Below, piece after piece: positions 38,016 to 47,422 of a stretch of 64,000 bases of DNA (position 1 is the stretch's first letter; each line of letters begins with the position of its first letter). The stretch lies in NCBI RefSeq assembly GCF_000820145.1, contig NZ_CDBW01000035.1:62001-126000 (forward strand), in the 5' to 3' direction. A model generated the notes under the pieces. It was given only the letters and a program-made list of their open reading frames with translations, was not told the origin of the DNA and did no database searches. The DNA comes from Aeromonas sobria (GTDB taxonomy: Bacteria > Pseudomonadota > Gammaproteobacteria > Enterobacterales > Aeromonadaceae). Made by a program: the position numbers and the translations under genes.

Positions 38016-38819
38016 TTACTTCTTGGCGTCGTCAGCGGCCGGCTTTTCAATCGCCAGCAGCTCTACGTCAAACACCAGCACGGCGTTTGCCGGGATGGAG
38101 CCTGCACCGTGCTCGCCATAGGCCAGCTTGGACGGCAGGAAGAACTTGAATTTGGAGCCAACAGGCATCAGCTGCACGCCTTCAGTCCAACCCGGGATAA
38201 CCTGGTTGAGCGGGAAGGTAGCTGGCTCGCCGCGATCGACGGAGCTGTCGAACTTGGTGCCATCGGTCAGGGTGCCGGTGTAGTGAACCTTGACGATATC
38301 GGTGGATTTCGGCTTGGCACCATCACCCATCTTCTCGACCAGATATTGCAGGCCGGATTCGGTGCTCTTCACGCCCTCTTTCTTGGCGTTGGCAGCCAGA
38401 TACTCGTCACCTTTTTTCAGGTTATCAACAGAATCTTTCTCAGCCTTGGCCTTGGTCAGTTCGTTGATTTTGGCATCGTAATCTTGCAGTACTTTCTGGA
38501 TCTCTTCGTCAGTCATCTTGGCTTCTTTACCCAGACCGTCGGTCACCCCTTTCAGGATCACGGCGTTCTCCAGCTTGATGCCCAGTTCCTGCTGACGCTC
38601 CAGGGTGTTAGCGATATAACGACCCATGGAGAGGCCAATTGCGTAGCCGGATTGCTCTTCAAAGCTCTTGGCTTCAGCCTTGGTGCCCTCTGCAGGCTTG
38701 CTGGCCTCTGCCTTCACTTCGGCGGTATTGGCCGCAGCAGGCTTCTCGTCTTTTTGGCAAGCAGTCAGACCGACGGCAACCGCCGCAGCCAACAGGGACA
38801 CCTTCAGAAATTTGTTCAT
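38016..38819 (-). CDS. fkpA: FKBP-type peptidyl-prolyl isomerase FkpA (lipoprotein form)
   Basis: 267 residues from [21 protein letters not shown], with GGAGAAAC upstream. The lipobox LTAC predicts a lipoprotein, unlike soluble E. coli FkpA but like Mip proteins. An N-terminal helical dimerisation domain (about 50-150) precedes the FKBP domain ([53 protein letters not shown]). It isomerises prolyl bonds and acts as a chaperone in the periplasm. Confidence 0.94.
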   Translation of the reverse strand: MNKFLKVSLLAAAVAVGLTACQKDEKPAAANTAEVKAEASKPAEGTKAEAKSFEEQSGYAIGLSMGRYIANTLERQQELGIKLENAVILKGVTDGLGKEAKMTDEEIQKVLQDYDAKINELTKAKAEKDSVDNLKKGDEYLAANAKKEGVKSTESGLQYLVEKMGDGAKPKSTDIVKVHYTGTLTDGTKFDSSVDRGEPATFPLNQVIPGWTEGVQLMPVGSKFKFFLPSKLAYGEHGAGSIPANAVLVFDVELLAIEKPAADDAKK

Positions 38820-38937
38820 CAGTTTCTCCAAACTCCAAATACCGCTCTCGGTTTCATCGTGAAATGAGAGGTTTATCGTGATAAGCGCCTTATACTAACG
38901 CCGTGATCGCAGGTAACAAAAGCATGAGACCGCAAAA

Positions 38938-39906
38938 ATGATAAAAAGTGCTATTTATCTGGTGAGCCTCTGTTTAATGCTCACTGGTTGCGAGCAGAGC
39001 TCCCAACCCAGCCAGCAATTGACCCTTGCCAGCACCGGTCTGCTGACCGCCGATCTGGCCAGTGACGGCAAGTTGGCCATCGTTTCCAGCATCAGTCAGG
39101 GCATTATTGTCTGGGATCTCGAGCAGAACCGCCAGCGCTGGCGCTGGAAGCAGTCTGACTCGCCGGATGATCTGGTTTTCATTACCCGTTTCTCCGAAGA
39201 CAATAGCCATGCCATTACCGCAACAACTGACACCTTTGCCACCTGGCGGTTACAGGATGGACGATCCCAAGGTTACTACTCTCTTCCTGAATCCAAGCTG
39301 AGGGATATTGCGCTATCTGCCAACGGGCGCTACGTGCTGATCGGGCGGGAAGATGGTAAAGCGGAATGGCTCGATACCCAAAGTGGCCGTCGCCTGCAAT
39401 TTCTGGGGCATACCGAGCAGATCAATACGGTGGATCTGTCGGCCAATGGCCGCTACGCCCTGACAGGCGGTAATGACTACAGCGCCTATTTATGGGATAC
39501 CCGCAGCGGTCAGGTTATCTGGCGCTTTAACCATGGTGGCCGGGTGGTCATGGCCAGGTTGGAGCCGAGCGGTCGCTATGCCTTCACCGCCGACAGCAGC
39601 CGGGCCAGCATCTGGGATCTGAAAACCGGCAAGGAGGTGAGCCAGCTGCAATACGATCACCGCTTCGAGGTCTACACCAGCGCCCGCTTTGCCAACGACG
39701 GCAAGTGGCTGATCACCGGCGCCCCTTCCCGCCAGCTCTCCCTGTGGCAAGTGAGCGATGGCGCCCTGCTGCAGCGCTGGCGCGTCTCGCCGCAACCCAA
39801 GGTGAAACCGCCCAGTGCAGTGGTCTATGGCGTCGCTTTGCGCGACAATAGTCACTTGATCAGTGCCAGTTCCAGTGGGCTGGCCGAAATCTGGACAATC
39901 AAGTAA
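38938..39906 (+). CDS. WD40-repeat lipoprotein
   Basis: 322 residues. Lipoprotein signal ending LMLTGC (C18). The rest is a beta-propeller with WD-like repeats: IIVWDLEQN, FATWRLQDG, AEWLDTQSG, AYLWDTRSG, SIWDLKTGK, SLWQVSDG and EIWTIK. It is probably anchored in the periplasm, where such propellers serve as binding platforms. slyX follows after 14 bases on the same strand. Function not known. Confidence 0.88.
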   Translation: MIKSAIYLVSLCLMLTGCEQSSQPSQQLTLASTGLLTADLASDGKLAIVSSISQGIIVWDLEQNRQRWRWKQSDSPDDLVFITRFSEDNSHAITATTDTFATWRLQDGRSQGYYSLPESKLRDIALSANGRYVLIGREDGKAEWLDTQSGRRLQFLGHTEQINTVDLSANGRYALTGGNDYSAYLWDTRSGQVIWRFNHGGRVVMARLEPSGRYAFTADSSRASIWDLKTGKEVSQLQYDHRFEVYTSARFANDGKWLITGAPSRQLSLWQVSDGALLQRWRVSPQPKVKPPSAVVYGVALRDNSHLISASSSGLAEIWTIK

Positions 39907-39920
39907 GGACCCGAAGGCCC

Positions 39921-40136
39921 ATGAGTCAGCAACTTAACGATCGCATCGAAACCCTGGAAACCCGTCTCGCTTATGCGGAGTACACCGTAGAGCAACTTAA
40001 TGGGGAGGTGACGACCCAGGGCCGTGAGCTCGACCGGCTCAAATACCAGATCCAGCTGCTGATCGACAAACTGCAAAGTGTACAGCCCAGCCAGATCGCC
40101 AGCATGGCCGAAGAGACGCCGCCACCGCACTACTGA
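39921..40136 (+). CDS. slyX: SlyX
   Basis: 71 residues. The whole protein is a coiled coil (IETLETRLAYAEYTVEQLN) ending in PPHY, the SlyX signature. Function unknown. It lies next to slyD on the opposite strand, as in E. coli, and probably shares a transcript with the WD40 lipoprotein. Confidence 0.93.
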   Translation: MSQQLNDRIETLETRLAYAEYTVEQLNGEVTTQGRELDRLKYQIQLLIDKLQSVQPSQIASMAEETPPPHY

Positions 40137-40188
40137 TCAGGCCATTTCCGTTGTCAGGCAACCTTGCCAATCCCGGTCGCCAGCCAAT

Positions 40189-40217
40189 AAAAAACCCGCG
40201 ATAATCGCGGGTTTTTT
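40189..40217. terminator. Bidirectional terminator between slyX and slyD
   Basis: AAAAACCCGCG ATAAT CGCGGGTTTTTT. Confidence 0.93.
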
Positions 40218-40236
40218 ATCATCAGCGTAGCTGTGA

Positions 40237-40878
40237 TCAGTGTTGATGGCCCTTGCCACCACAACCGCCACCACCGCAGCAACCGCCATGGCCCTTTTCA
40301 GCGCCGTGATCGTGGCCGTGGTCATGACCGTGACCTGCACCGCCACAGCAGCCGCCATGCTGGTGATCATCGTGATCGTGATCATGACCATGACCATGGT
40401 CGTGACCGCAACCTTCATCGCCATGGACATGGCCATGTGCCAGCTCTTCAGCAGTGGCAGCGCGCACGTCCTGGATCTCGACCTTGAAACGCAGCGTCAC
40501 GCCCGCCAGCGGATGGTTGCCATCTACCTTGACGAACTCTTCCGAGACTTCAACCACGGTGACCGGACGGTGACCGTCATCGGTTTCAGCCACGAAAGTA
40601 TCCCCTTCGGAGACTTCCATGCCATCAAACAGCTCACCCGGCACTTCTTGTACCAGAGTCTCGTCATACTCGCCGTAAGCCTGGGCGGGGGCCAGGGTCA
40701 CTTCGAATGCTTCACCTACCGCGCGACCTTCCAGCTCGGCTTCCAGGCCAGAGACCAGGTAACGAGTGCCGTGCAGATAGACCAGCGGCTCTTTGCCAAC
40801 TGTGCTGTCGATGACTTCACCGTGCTCGTCGGTGACTGTGTATTCCAGCGTAACCACGCTCAGAGGAGCTACTTTCAT
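40237..40878 (-). CDS. slyD: FKBP-type isomerase and metallochaperone SlyD
   Basis: 213 residues, longer than E. coli SlyD (196). An FKBP domain (residues 1-70 and 125-145) is interrupted by the insert-in-flap chaperone domain. From residue 148 the tail is almost all His, Gly, Cys and Asp (HGHVHGDEGCGHDHGHGH, then two CCGG clusters), a nickel/zinc-binding region used in hydrogenase maturation. The enlarged tail has three Cys-rich clusters. Confidence 0.95.
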   Translation of the reverse strand: MKVAPLSVVTLEYTVTDEHGEVIDSTVGKEPLVYLHGTRYLVSGLEAELEGRAVGEAFEVTLAPAQAYGEYDETLVQEVPGELFDGMEVSEGDTFVAETDDGHRPVTVVEVSEEFVKVDGNHPLAGVTLRFKVEIQDVRAATAEELAHGHVHGDEGCGHDHGHGHDHDHDDHQHGGCCGGAGHGHDHGHDHGAEKGHGGCCGGGGCGGKGHQH

Positions 40879-41020
40879 GTCAGGATCCTGCGGATAGAAA
40901 AAAACGGGCTCAGAATACCTTAAAAAATGAGCCGCGCATATGCCATGGCTGGCGCAATAATGTTGAAAAAAACGGCATAAACGGCAGAGGTGAGTCTCAT
41001 TCCGGTAGTCGTAGTGGCTA

Positions 41021-41224
41021 TTACGGGCGGAATACCCCGATCACCTCTTCCGCCTCGCGGGTCAGGCTGTCGACCTCGGCAGGGGTTTGCACCTGGGTAT
41101 CGCCACAGGCGACGCAGGTCACCTTCTCGACTCCATGCTCCAGATACAGCATCATGTTGTCCAACTTGCCGCACGCCGGGCAGACTGCACCGGCAATGAA
41201 GCGTTTTTTACGTCTGGTTTCCAT
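41021..41224 (-). CDS. yheV: YheV-family metal-binding protein
   Basis: 67 residues. Two CxxC pairs (CPACG and CVACG) form a zinc ribbon, followed by an acidic C terminus. The basic N terminus METRRKKRFIAGAVCP is typical of YheV (DUF2387). It lies near slyD and yheT as in E. coli; kefB is absent. Function unknown. Confidence 0.9.
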   Translation of the reverse strand: METRRKKRFIAGAVCPACGKLDNMMLYLEHGVEKVTCVACGDTQVQTPAEVDSLTREAEEVIGVFRP

Positions 41225-41263
41225 TTTTGTTACCTCCAGGCAGCATCATATCAGGGTTTTTAC

Positions 41264-41920
41264 ATGCATCATGCCATCGAATACCACCATTTTTCTTGCC
41301 ACGGCTTGCAGGCGGGCAACCGCAAACGGACCCCGGTCGGGCAACTGTTGCGGATAACCCGGGGCGCCGCGCTGCTGAGACTGGGCCAGCATGAGCTGTT
41401 GTTGCCCACAGGTCGTTGCTTCTGGCTCTGCGCCGATGCCCTCGCCGCGTTCAGCCCGCTCAGTGGTTGCCACTACGATCAACTGAGCGTCTCGCTGCGG
41501 GTTGAGCAACCGCAACAGGCCGGGTGGTTGCAGACTACCCCTCTGCTCGATGCGCTGCTCGATTCGCTGGCCCAGTGGCAGCGGCCACAAGAGTGGCAGG
41601 GGATATATGGTCAGCGGCTTCAGGTGATCCTGGACGAGCTGCAACAGTGCACCATTAGTCAGCAAGGGGAGCCGAGTTTGCAGGCATGCTGGCAAGCGCT
41701 GGCCAATGGCAGGCCAGAGAGCCTGCAACTGTGGGCACAACAGGCCGAACCGCCAGTAGAAGGGCTTGCTCTGCAACAGCAATGGCAACTGCTGCAGGCA
41801 CTCAGACTGCTCAAGGGCGGCAGCAAGCCAGCCGTGGTTGCCAGCAAGCTGGGTTATGCTGATGAGGGGGCGCTGCAAGCCGCCTGCCAGCAATGGGGCG
41901 TTAGCGGGAGTGGCGAGTAA
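41264..41920 (+). CDS. AraC-like regulator, short or degenerate
   Basis: 218 residues from MHHAIEYHHF, AGGG nine bases upstream. The N terminus looks like an AraC cupin sensor (GQLLRITRGAALLRLGQHELLLP). The C terminus has one recognisable AraC HTH (RLLKGGSKPAVVASKLGYADEGALQAACQQWG type). The first HTH is weak. It may be a small AraC regulator or a decayed one. Divergent from yheV with only 39 bases between. Confidence 0.65.
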   Translation: MHHAIEYHHFSCHGLQAGNRKRTPVGQLLRITRGAALLRLGQHELLLPTGRCFWLCADALAAFSPLSGCHYDQLSVSLRVEQPQQAGWLQTTPLLDALLDSLAQWQRPQEWQGIYGQRLQVILDELQQCTISQQGEPSLQACWQALANGRPESLQLWAQQAEPPVEGLALQQQWQLLQALRLLKGGSKPAVVASKLGYADEGALQAACQQWGVSGSGE

Positions 41921-41957
41921 TCGCCGGCTTGCTCGGCTATCGCGCCAATTTAATTAG

Positions 41958-41977
41958 CTGAACTAGTTCAGTTTTTT
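41958..41977 (+). promoter_or_regulatory. Palindrome with T run after the AraC-like gene
   Basis: CTGAACTAGTTCAG (perfect 14-base palindrome) followed by TTTTTT. It could be a weak terminator of the AraC-like gene or an operator upstream of cheV. Confidence 0.45.
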
Positions 41978-42075
41978 GCCAAGTGGTCGTTAACAAGGAA
42001 GGGTCACGCCCCTGTGATCCTATATGCTAGCGGCCCGAAGTGAGTGCCAACGTTTTGACCAACAGGACATCTGCC

Positions 42076-42975
42076 ATGACGAGCAAAGCCAATCAATCCC
42101 AGGGCATGTTGCTGTTTCATCTCTCGACCAAACAATCCTTTGCCATCGGCACCCTCAAGGTGAAGGAGATAGTGCCTTATACCCGGCTGACTGCGCTTCC
42201 TCATTCGCACCCCACTGTGCTGGGGGCCGCCAACATGCGTGGTGCCACGATTCCGGTGATTGATATGGCGATGGCGGTGGGTTATCGCCCGGTCAGTCAG
42301 GAGGAGATGGCGCATTGCTTCATCATCATTACCGACTGCCGCCGGACGCTGGTGGGTTTTCTGGTGCGGGGTATCGACAAGATCACTGAGTGTAACTGGC
42401 GTGATATCGAGTCGCCCCCAGCCGCACTCGGCCACAATGTCTTCGTGACCGGGGTAACCCGAGTCAATGACCAGCTGATCCAGCTGCTGGATGTGGAGCT
42501 GATCCTCTCCCGGGTCTACCCGGACGATCCCAGCCACCTCTATCCGGTGTTGACCGATGTGCAGCGGGAGCGGATCAAGCCGATGCGGATCCTGCTGGTC
42601 GATGACTCTTCCGTCGCCCGCCGTCAACTGATGGCCGCCCTCGACTACATCAATATCCCCTATGAGGTCCGCTCGAACGGTAAGGATGCGTTGAGCCTGA
42701 TGCAGGAGCGGGCAAGTCAGAAGAGTCCGATAGACATTCTGGTCAGCGATATCGAAATGCCAGGGCTCGATGGTTATGAATTGGCGTTTGAGGTGCAAAG
42801 TGATAGCAAGCTGGCGGGTGCCTACATCATTTTGCACACCTCGCTCTCCAGCGAGATCAGCGTCGAGCGGGCCCACCAGGTGGGGGCCCATGAGGCGCTG
42901 ACCAAATTTGAGGCCAACGAGCTGGTTCAGGCCATGTTGCGTGGTGCCGAGCATCACGATCGTCTGCTGCAATAA
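42076..42975 (+). CDS. cheV: Chemotaxis coupling protein CheV
   Basis: 299 residues. An N-terminal CheW domain (residues 1-150) couples receptors to CheA. A receiver domain (171-299) has the acidic pair VDDSS and phospho-acceptor D225 (VSDIEMPGLDGYE). CheV tunes receptor signalling. AGGA precedes the ATG. It stands alone, away from other chemotaxis genes. Confidence 0.92.
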   Translation: MTSKANQSQGMLLFHLSTKQSFAIGTLKVKEIVPYTRLTALPHSHPTVLGAANMRGATIPVIDMAMAVGYRPVSQEEMAHCFIIITDCRRTLVGFLVRGIDKITECNWRDIESPPAALGHNVFVTGVTRVNDQLIQLLDVELILSRVYPDDPSHLYPVLTDVQRERIKPMRILLVDDSSVARRQLMAALDYINIPYEVRSNGKDALSLMQERASQKSPIDILVSDIEMPGLDGYELAFEVQSDSKLAGAYIILHTSLSSEISVERAHQVGAHEALTKFEANELVQAMLRGAEHHDRLLQ

Positions 42976-43039
42976 TGCGGCGGCTATCTGGCGGGAGACG
43001 CGATCCTCTTGCCCATTTTAACCAAAACAGACTGAAATC

Positions 43040-44044
43040 ATGCTGACCGAGAGCCACTTCCACGCCCCCTGGTGGGCCCGCAATCCTCATCTGCAGACCA
43101 TATTGCCCAAATGGCTGCGCCGCATGCCAGCCCGCTTTGTGGCCGAGCGGTTTGAGCTGCGGGAGGGGGATTTTGTCGATCTGGCCTGGAGCGGCGAGGT
43201 AAGCGCGGATGTGCAGCCGCTGGTGGTGGTGTTCCACGGGCTTGAGGGGAGCATTCATTCCCACTATGCCAAGGGACTGTTTGCCCACCTGCAGCAAGAG
43301 GGGAGGGAGGCGGTACTGATGCACTTTCGCGGTTGCAGCGGCGAACCCAATCGTCATTTGCAGGCCTATCACTCTGGCGCTATCGGTGATGCGCAAGAGC
43401 TGATCGCCGAGCTGAGCCTGCGCTTCCCGGGCAAACCACTGATCGCCATCGGCTTTTCACTTGGCGGCAATATGTTGGTCAATCTGTTGGCGCGGGCCTG
43501 CCCTGAAGCACTGAAGGCGGCAGTGGTGGTCTCGGCCCCGCTGCAACTGGCCAGCTGTGCCGAACGGGTTAATCAGGGCTTCTCCAAGGTCTATCAGAAC
43601 TATCTGCTGCGCACCATGCGCCGTAATCTGCTAAATAAAATCAGCCGCCAGCAAAAAGCAGGCGAACGTTGGCAGCCAAGGCAAGTGGAGCAGATTGCCA
43701 CCCTGCGGGAGTTCGACGAACAGGTCACAGCGCCGCTACATGGCTTTCGCAATGCCAGCCACTACTATCAAAGCTGTTCAGGCCTGCCCTTGCTGCGTCA
43801 GATCCCCATCCTGACCCTCATCATTCACGCCGCGGATGATCCTTTCATGTCACACGCTGTCATCCCCCGGTCGGAACAGTTGTCTCCCATGGTGCGCTAT
43901 GAGCTGAGCCAGCGTGGCGGCCATGTCGGCTTTTTGCACGGCACCCCCTGGCGCCCCCGATTCTGGCTGGATGAACGGATCAGCCGTTGGCTGGCTGAGT
44001 GTCTGACTGAGCCATGCGATAGCAGTTGCGCCCTTCGGCCTTAG
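43040..44044 (+). CDS. yheT: Alpha/beta hydrolase YheT
   Basis: 334 residues of the YheT/ABHD family. FHGLEGSIHSHYAKG carries the oxyanion loop. The nucleophile is in GFSLGGN; the acid in HAADDPF; the histidine in RGGHVGFL. Probably a carboxylesterase; substrate unknown. Its last 65 bases overlap the convergent diguanylate cyclase gene. Confidence 0.92.
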   Translation: MLTESHFHAPWWARNPHLQTILPKWLRRMPARFVAERFELREGDFVDLAWSGEVSADVQPLVVVFHGLEGSIHSHYAKGLFAHLQQEGREAVLMHFRGCSGEPNRHLQAYHSGAIGDAQELIAELSLRFPGKPLIAIGFSLGGNMLVNLLARACPEALKAAVVVSAPLQLASCAERVNQGFSKVYQNYLLRTMRRNLLNKISRQQKAGERWQPRQVEQIATLREFDEQVTAPLHGFRNASHYYQSCSGLPLLRQIPILTLIIHAADDPFMSHAVIPRSEQLSPMVRYELSQRGGHVGFLHGTPWRPRFWLDERISRWLAECLTEPCDSSCALRP

Positions 44045-45155
44045 CCTGATAAAGAGCCCCATCGGCCCGGGCGATGACCCGCTCGAGCGATTCTCCATTT
44101 GTCCACAAGGCGATCCCCTGGCTCACGGTGACATAGGGTGCCACACAAGAGTAGGCATGGGGCAGGGAATGGCGCGCCAGCGCCGCAGCAACACGCTGGG
44201 CCACTGTCTCGGCAATGTTCAGGGTAGCCTTCGGCAATAACAGCACGAACTCCTCACCGCCGTAACGGGCGACCAGATCGTCCTGACTTCGTACCACCTC
44301 ACGCAGACATTCAGCGACACTTACCAACACTTCGTCGCCACGTTGATGGCCATAGCCATCGTTCAGCTTTTTGAAAAAATCCACATCGAGCAGGATCACC
44401 GCAAAGGATTGATCCTGCAGCATGGCCTGCTTGATCGTACGCTCTCCGACCAGGTTGAAGTGGCGACGATTGGCCAATCTGGTGAGCGGGTCTTGCTTGG
44501 CTTGACCATCCAGCTGGCGGGCTAGCTCCAGATTCTCGTACTCCCGGGCAACTGCCAGCACGAACCAGTCGTACAACATTCGTCGCCCCGTCTCCAGCAA
44601 CAGCACCAATCCGACTACCAGCAAGACATGCATGGCAAGAAACGGAACCTTTACGGTCAGGGGTTCGATAAGCAGATAGAACAAAGGGGGAGCCATAAAG
44701 CAGTAACAGAGGCTTTTTTCGCAATAAAAGGCGATCAGGGAGGTCATCAACAGCAGACTGAGGGACATAAAGGCCAGGCTAAAGCCTCCTCTCACCTCGG
44801 TCACTGCGGTGGCATAGCCCACCATTGCCCAACCTGTCCCCCACAACAACGCATAGACCCGCAGGCTATTTAGCCACTCTCGCCCTGGTCTGTGCTGTAG
44901 CAACCAGCGTAGCAACGGATAAGTCAGATTGGCGGCCGCCATGATCCATAACTGCCACTCATAGCGCCAGGGCAGTTTGTTGTCGATCACCAATTCGGCG
45001 TTCTGGTAGACATAAAAGCGGGCAAGCAAGAAGATGCTGCCTAGCAGATTGGCCACCCAGAACCAGCGGATCCCCTGGCTCAATGCCTGACGGCGAATGC
45101 TCCATAGATGGTCGTCGAAATCGGCAGCTTGCGAGCGAAAATGAGCAGAGAACAT
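43980..45155 (-). CDS. Membrane GGEEF diguanylate cyclase
   Basis: 391 residues from MFSAHFRSQAADF with GGATC upstream. Five to six membrane helices (residues 30-205) form the sensor module. The GGDEF domain has an active-site ARYGGEEF. The inhibitory RxxD position reads SQDD, so product inhibition at that site is doubtful. Its end overlaps yheT by 65 bases tail to tail. Confidence 0.92.
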   Translation of the reverse strand: MFSAHFRSQAADFDDHLWSIRRQALSQGIRWFWVANLLGSIFLLARFYVYQNAELVIDNKLPWRYEWQLWIMAAANLTYPLLRWLLQHRPGREWLNSLRVYALLWGTGWAMVGYATAVTEVRGGFSLAFMSLSLLLMTSLIAFYCEKSLCYCFMAPPLFYLLIEPLTVKVPFLAMHVLLVVGLVLLLETGRRMLYDWFVLAVAREYENLELARQLDGQAKQDPLTRLANRRHFNLVGERTIKQAMLQDQSFAVILLDVDFFKKLNDGYGHQRGDEVLVSVAECLREVVRSQDDLVARYGGEEFVLLLPKATLNIAETVAQRVAAALARHSLPHAYSCVAPYVTVSQGIALWTNGESLERVIARADGALYQAKAEGRNCYRMAQSDTQPANG

Positions 45156-45244
45156 CTCAGATCCTACCAAAAAACATATAAACACCTTGCGCTCGATGGT
45201 CACAGATAGAAAATAGCGCCATTCTGGCTAATAGAACTTCCATC

Positions 45245-45469
45245 ATGATTATTCCCTGGCAAGAACTCGACGGCGACACCTTGACCAACCTGATCGAGCA
45301 ATTTGTGCTGCAAGAAGGCACCGAATATGGTGAACAGGACGTATCACTCGAGGTCAAAGTAGACGCGGTGCGATCGCAATTACAGCAAGGCAAGGCGGTT
45401 ATCGTCTATAGCGAGTTGCACGAATCGGTCAATATCGTAGTGAAAGATCGTTTTATCGAGCAATCTTGA
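45245..45469 (+). CDS. yheU: YheU-family protein
   Basis: 74 residues. [29 protein letters not shown] is characteristic of YheU, a small cytosolic protein of unknown function. It is followed by prkB, as in E. coli, and is probably cotranscribed with it. Confidence 0.92.
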   Translation: MIIPWQELDGDTLTNLIEQFVLQEGTEYGEQDVSLEVKVDAVRSQLQQGKAVIVYSELHESVNIVVKDRFIEQS

Positions 45470-45521
45470 CCAACTTGCGCCCCTGATCTTATAACGACAC
45501 TCCCAAGGAAGAGAGAATTCT

Positions 45522-46391
45522 ATGTCGGCCAAGCATCCCATTATTGCAGTCACCGGCTCCTCCGGTGCCGGCACCTCCACCTCCACCAACGCTTTTCGCT
45601 CGATGTTTCATCAGTTGGGTTATACAGCGGCGGTGGTAGAAGGTGACAGTTTTCACCGGTATACCCGCCCGGAAATGGATGTGGCGATCCGCAAGGCGCG
45701 CGAGCAGGGGCGTCACATCAGCTATTTTGGCCCCGAGGCCAATGACTTCGGTTTGCTGGAGAATTTTTTCCAGGGCTATGGGCAGGATGGCAATGGCCAA
45801 TATCGCCGCTATCTGCACAGCTTTGACGAGGCGGTGCCTTTTAATCAGATGCCCGGTACCTTCACCCCCTGGCAGAATCTGCCCAGCAACACGGATCTGC
45901 TGTTTTATGAAGGGCTGCACGGCGGCGTAGTCACCGAGGATCACAATGTGGCGCGCCACGTGGATTTTCTCATCGGCGTGGTGCCCATCGTCAACCTGGA
46001 GTGGATCCAGAAGCTTATTCGCGATACCTCGGAGCGGGGCCACTCCCGGGAGGCGGTGACCGACTCCATCGTTCGCTCCATGGATGACTACATCAACTTC
46101 ATTACCCCGCAGTTTTCCCGCACCCATATCAACTTCCAGCGAGTGCCGACGGTAGATACCTCCAACCCCTTCAGCGCCAAGGTGATCCCGAGTCTGGACG
46201 AGAGTATGCTGGTGATCCGGTTTCGCGGCATCAAGCAGGTCGATTTCCCCTACCTGCTGTCGATGATCGATGGCTCTTTCATCTCACGAATGAACACCAT
46301 TGTGGTGCCGGGTGGCAAGATGGGATTTGCGATGGAGTTGATCCTGCGCCCGCTCATCCAGCAACTGCTCGAAACCGGAAAAATAACCTGA
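45522..46391 (+). CDS. prkB: Phosphoribulokinase PrkB
   Basis: 289 residues. Walker A is GSSGAGTSTST; the substrate loop is EGDSFHRYTRPEMD and the YEGLHGG motif follows. Annotated as phosphoribulokinase, but in non-autotrophs such as this the true substrate is uncertain. AAGGAAG precedes the ATG. It lies between yheU and the DUF4136 lipoprotein. Confidence 0.93.
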   Translation: MSAKHPIIAVTGSSGAGTSTSTNAFRSMFHQLGYTAAVVEGDSFHRYTRPEMDVAIRKAREQGRHISYFGPEANDFGLLENFFQGYGQDGNGQYRRYLHSFDEAVPFNQMPGTFTPWQNLPSNTDLLFYEGLHGGVVTEDHNVARHVDFLIGVVPIVNLEWIQKLIRDTSERGHSREAVTDSIVRSMDDYINFITPQFSRTHINFQRVPTVDTSNPFSAKVIPSLDESMLVIRFRGIKQVDFPYLLSMIDGSFISRMNTIVVPGGKMGFAMELILRPLIQQLLETGKIT

Positions 46392-46404
46392 TTCAAAGGA
46401 GTTC

Positions 46405-46941
46405 ATGATGCGGTTTGCTTATCTTTCTGTGGCGCTGCTTGCCCTGCTGGGCGGGTGCAGCAGTGGGCCATCGGCCCCCACGCTGGAATCGGGCACCATG
46501 GTGGTTCGTCCGATCAGTGACTGGACGTTTGGCGCCACACCGCGCTACGCCCTGGCTGAGCAGTATCAGTTCGCCGGCGAACACGCTGAAGGCTGGCTGG
46601 AGCCGATGCAGCAAGCAGTCAGTCAACAACTTGATGGCAAGGGATGGCGCAGTGTGCCCCTTGAGGAGGCCGACCTCTGGGTGGCTATCGGGGTCGCGGG
46701 GGGCAAAGATATCAGCGATGGCGAGATTTTCTCACGTCTGGGCATGACGCCGGGGATTGGAGCATCTGCCAGTGGACGCAAGGGCACGCTGGCGATCGTG
46801 TTGCTTGACCCTCGCAGCAAAAAAGCGGTTTGGAGCAGTGCGATTTCCCTTGCCAGCGAGGCAGCCATCGCCGAGGGGCAGCGCCAGCAGCTGAGTCAGC
46901 AACTTGCCGCTGAATTACTGGGGGCCTTGCCTACCCGATAA
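46405..46941 (+). CDS. DUF4136 lipoprotein
   Basis: 178 residues, AAGGAG upstream. Lipoprotein signal ending ALLGGC. The DUF4136 pattern is visible: a strand-rich start (TLESGTMVVRPISDW) and an acidic ADLWVAIGVAGG strand followed by GTLAIVLLDPRSKKAVWSS. Probably an outer-membrane lipoprotein facing the periplasm. It directly follows prkB by 13 bases. Function unknown. Confidence 0.85.
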   Translation: MMRFAYLSVALLALLGGCSSGPSAPTLESGTMVVRPISDWTFGATPRYALAEQYQFAGEHAEGWLEPMQQAVSQQLDGKGWRSVPLEEADLWVAIGVAGGKDISDGEIFSRLGMTPGIGASASGRKGTLAIVLLDPRSKKAVWSSAISLASEAAIAEGQRQQLSQQLAAELLGALPTR

Positions 46942-46973
46942 GCCATATACATGGCACTCATCCGGATCAAGAT

Positions 46974-47010
46974 AAAAAAGCGGCTTGCCATCTGGCAAGC
47001 CGCTTTTTTT
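46974..47010. terminator. Bidirectional terminator
   Basis: AAAAAAGCGGCTTGCCA TC TGGCAAGCCGCTTTTTTT between the DUF4136 and MliC-like genes. Confidence 0.94.
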
Positions 47011-47065
47011 GACGGGACGCTTGTGGTCAAAACAAGGGCGCCGCCTCAAGGGAGAGTGCATTCAT

Positions 47066-47362
47066 CTATTTACGGGTACAGGTCAACAAGGTGACCTCTT
47101 TTTGGGTCAGCGTGGTCTGTTTCTCCTGATTCCAGAAGGTGGTCACGCTGTCAGAATATTTCTCGCCAGACTCCGACTCGACTCGAGCAAGCTTGTGGTA
47201 AACCCCGTTGTAGGGGAACTGCACCATGTCAGCCTGGGCATCATAGGTCACGGCTAACAGCTCTTCACCACACTGATACTGGTTATATTGATACTGGGTC
47301 GGCTGTGGGCTGGTACATGCCGCCAGACCCAGTAGAGGAAGTAGGGCTATCAATTTTTTCAT
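47066..47362 (-). CDS. mliC: MliC-family lysozyme inhibitor lipoprotein
   Basis: 98 residues. Lipoprotein signal ending LGLAAC. The core YNQYQCGEELLAVTYD, VESESGEKYSD and FWNQEKQTTLT matches MliC/PliC, with paired cysteines in YQC and at the C terminus (LLTC). Relatives bind and block C-type lysozyme in the periplasm. Monocistronic with its own terminator. Confidence 0.87.
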   Translation of the reverse strand: MKKLIALLPLLGLAACTSPQPTQYQYNQYQCGEELLAVTYDAQADMVQFPYNGVYHKLARVESESGEKYSDSVTTFWNQEKQTTLTQKEVTLLTCTRK

Positions 47363-47422
47363 TGCACTTTCCTTATGTAATGGCCTAACGCCATGGCTTT
47401 TCCACGTAACAATTATCAGTTA

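Noticed and set aside
40300..40440. His-rich coding repeat that might be a DNA satellite
   Set aside because: It is the metal-binding tail of SlyD. The repetition follows from His/Gly/Asp codons.
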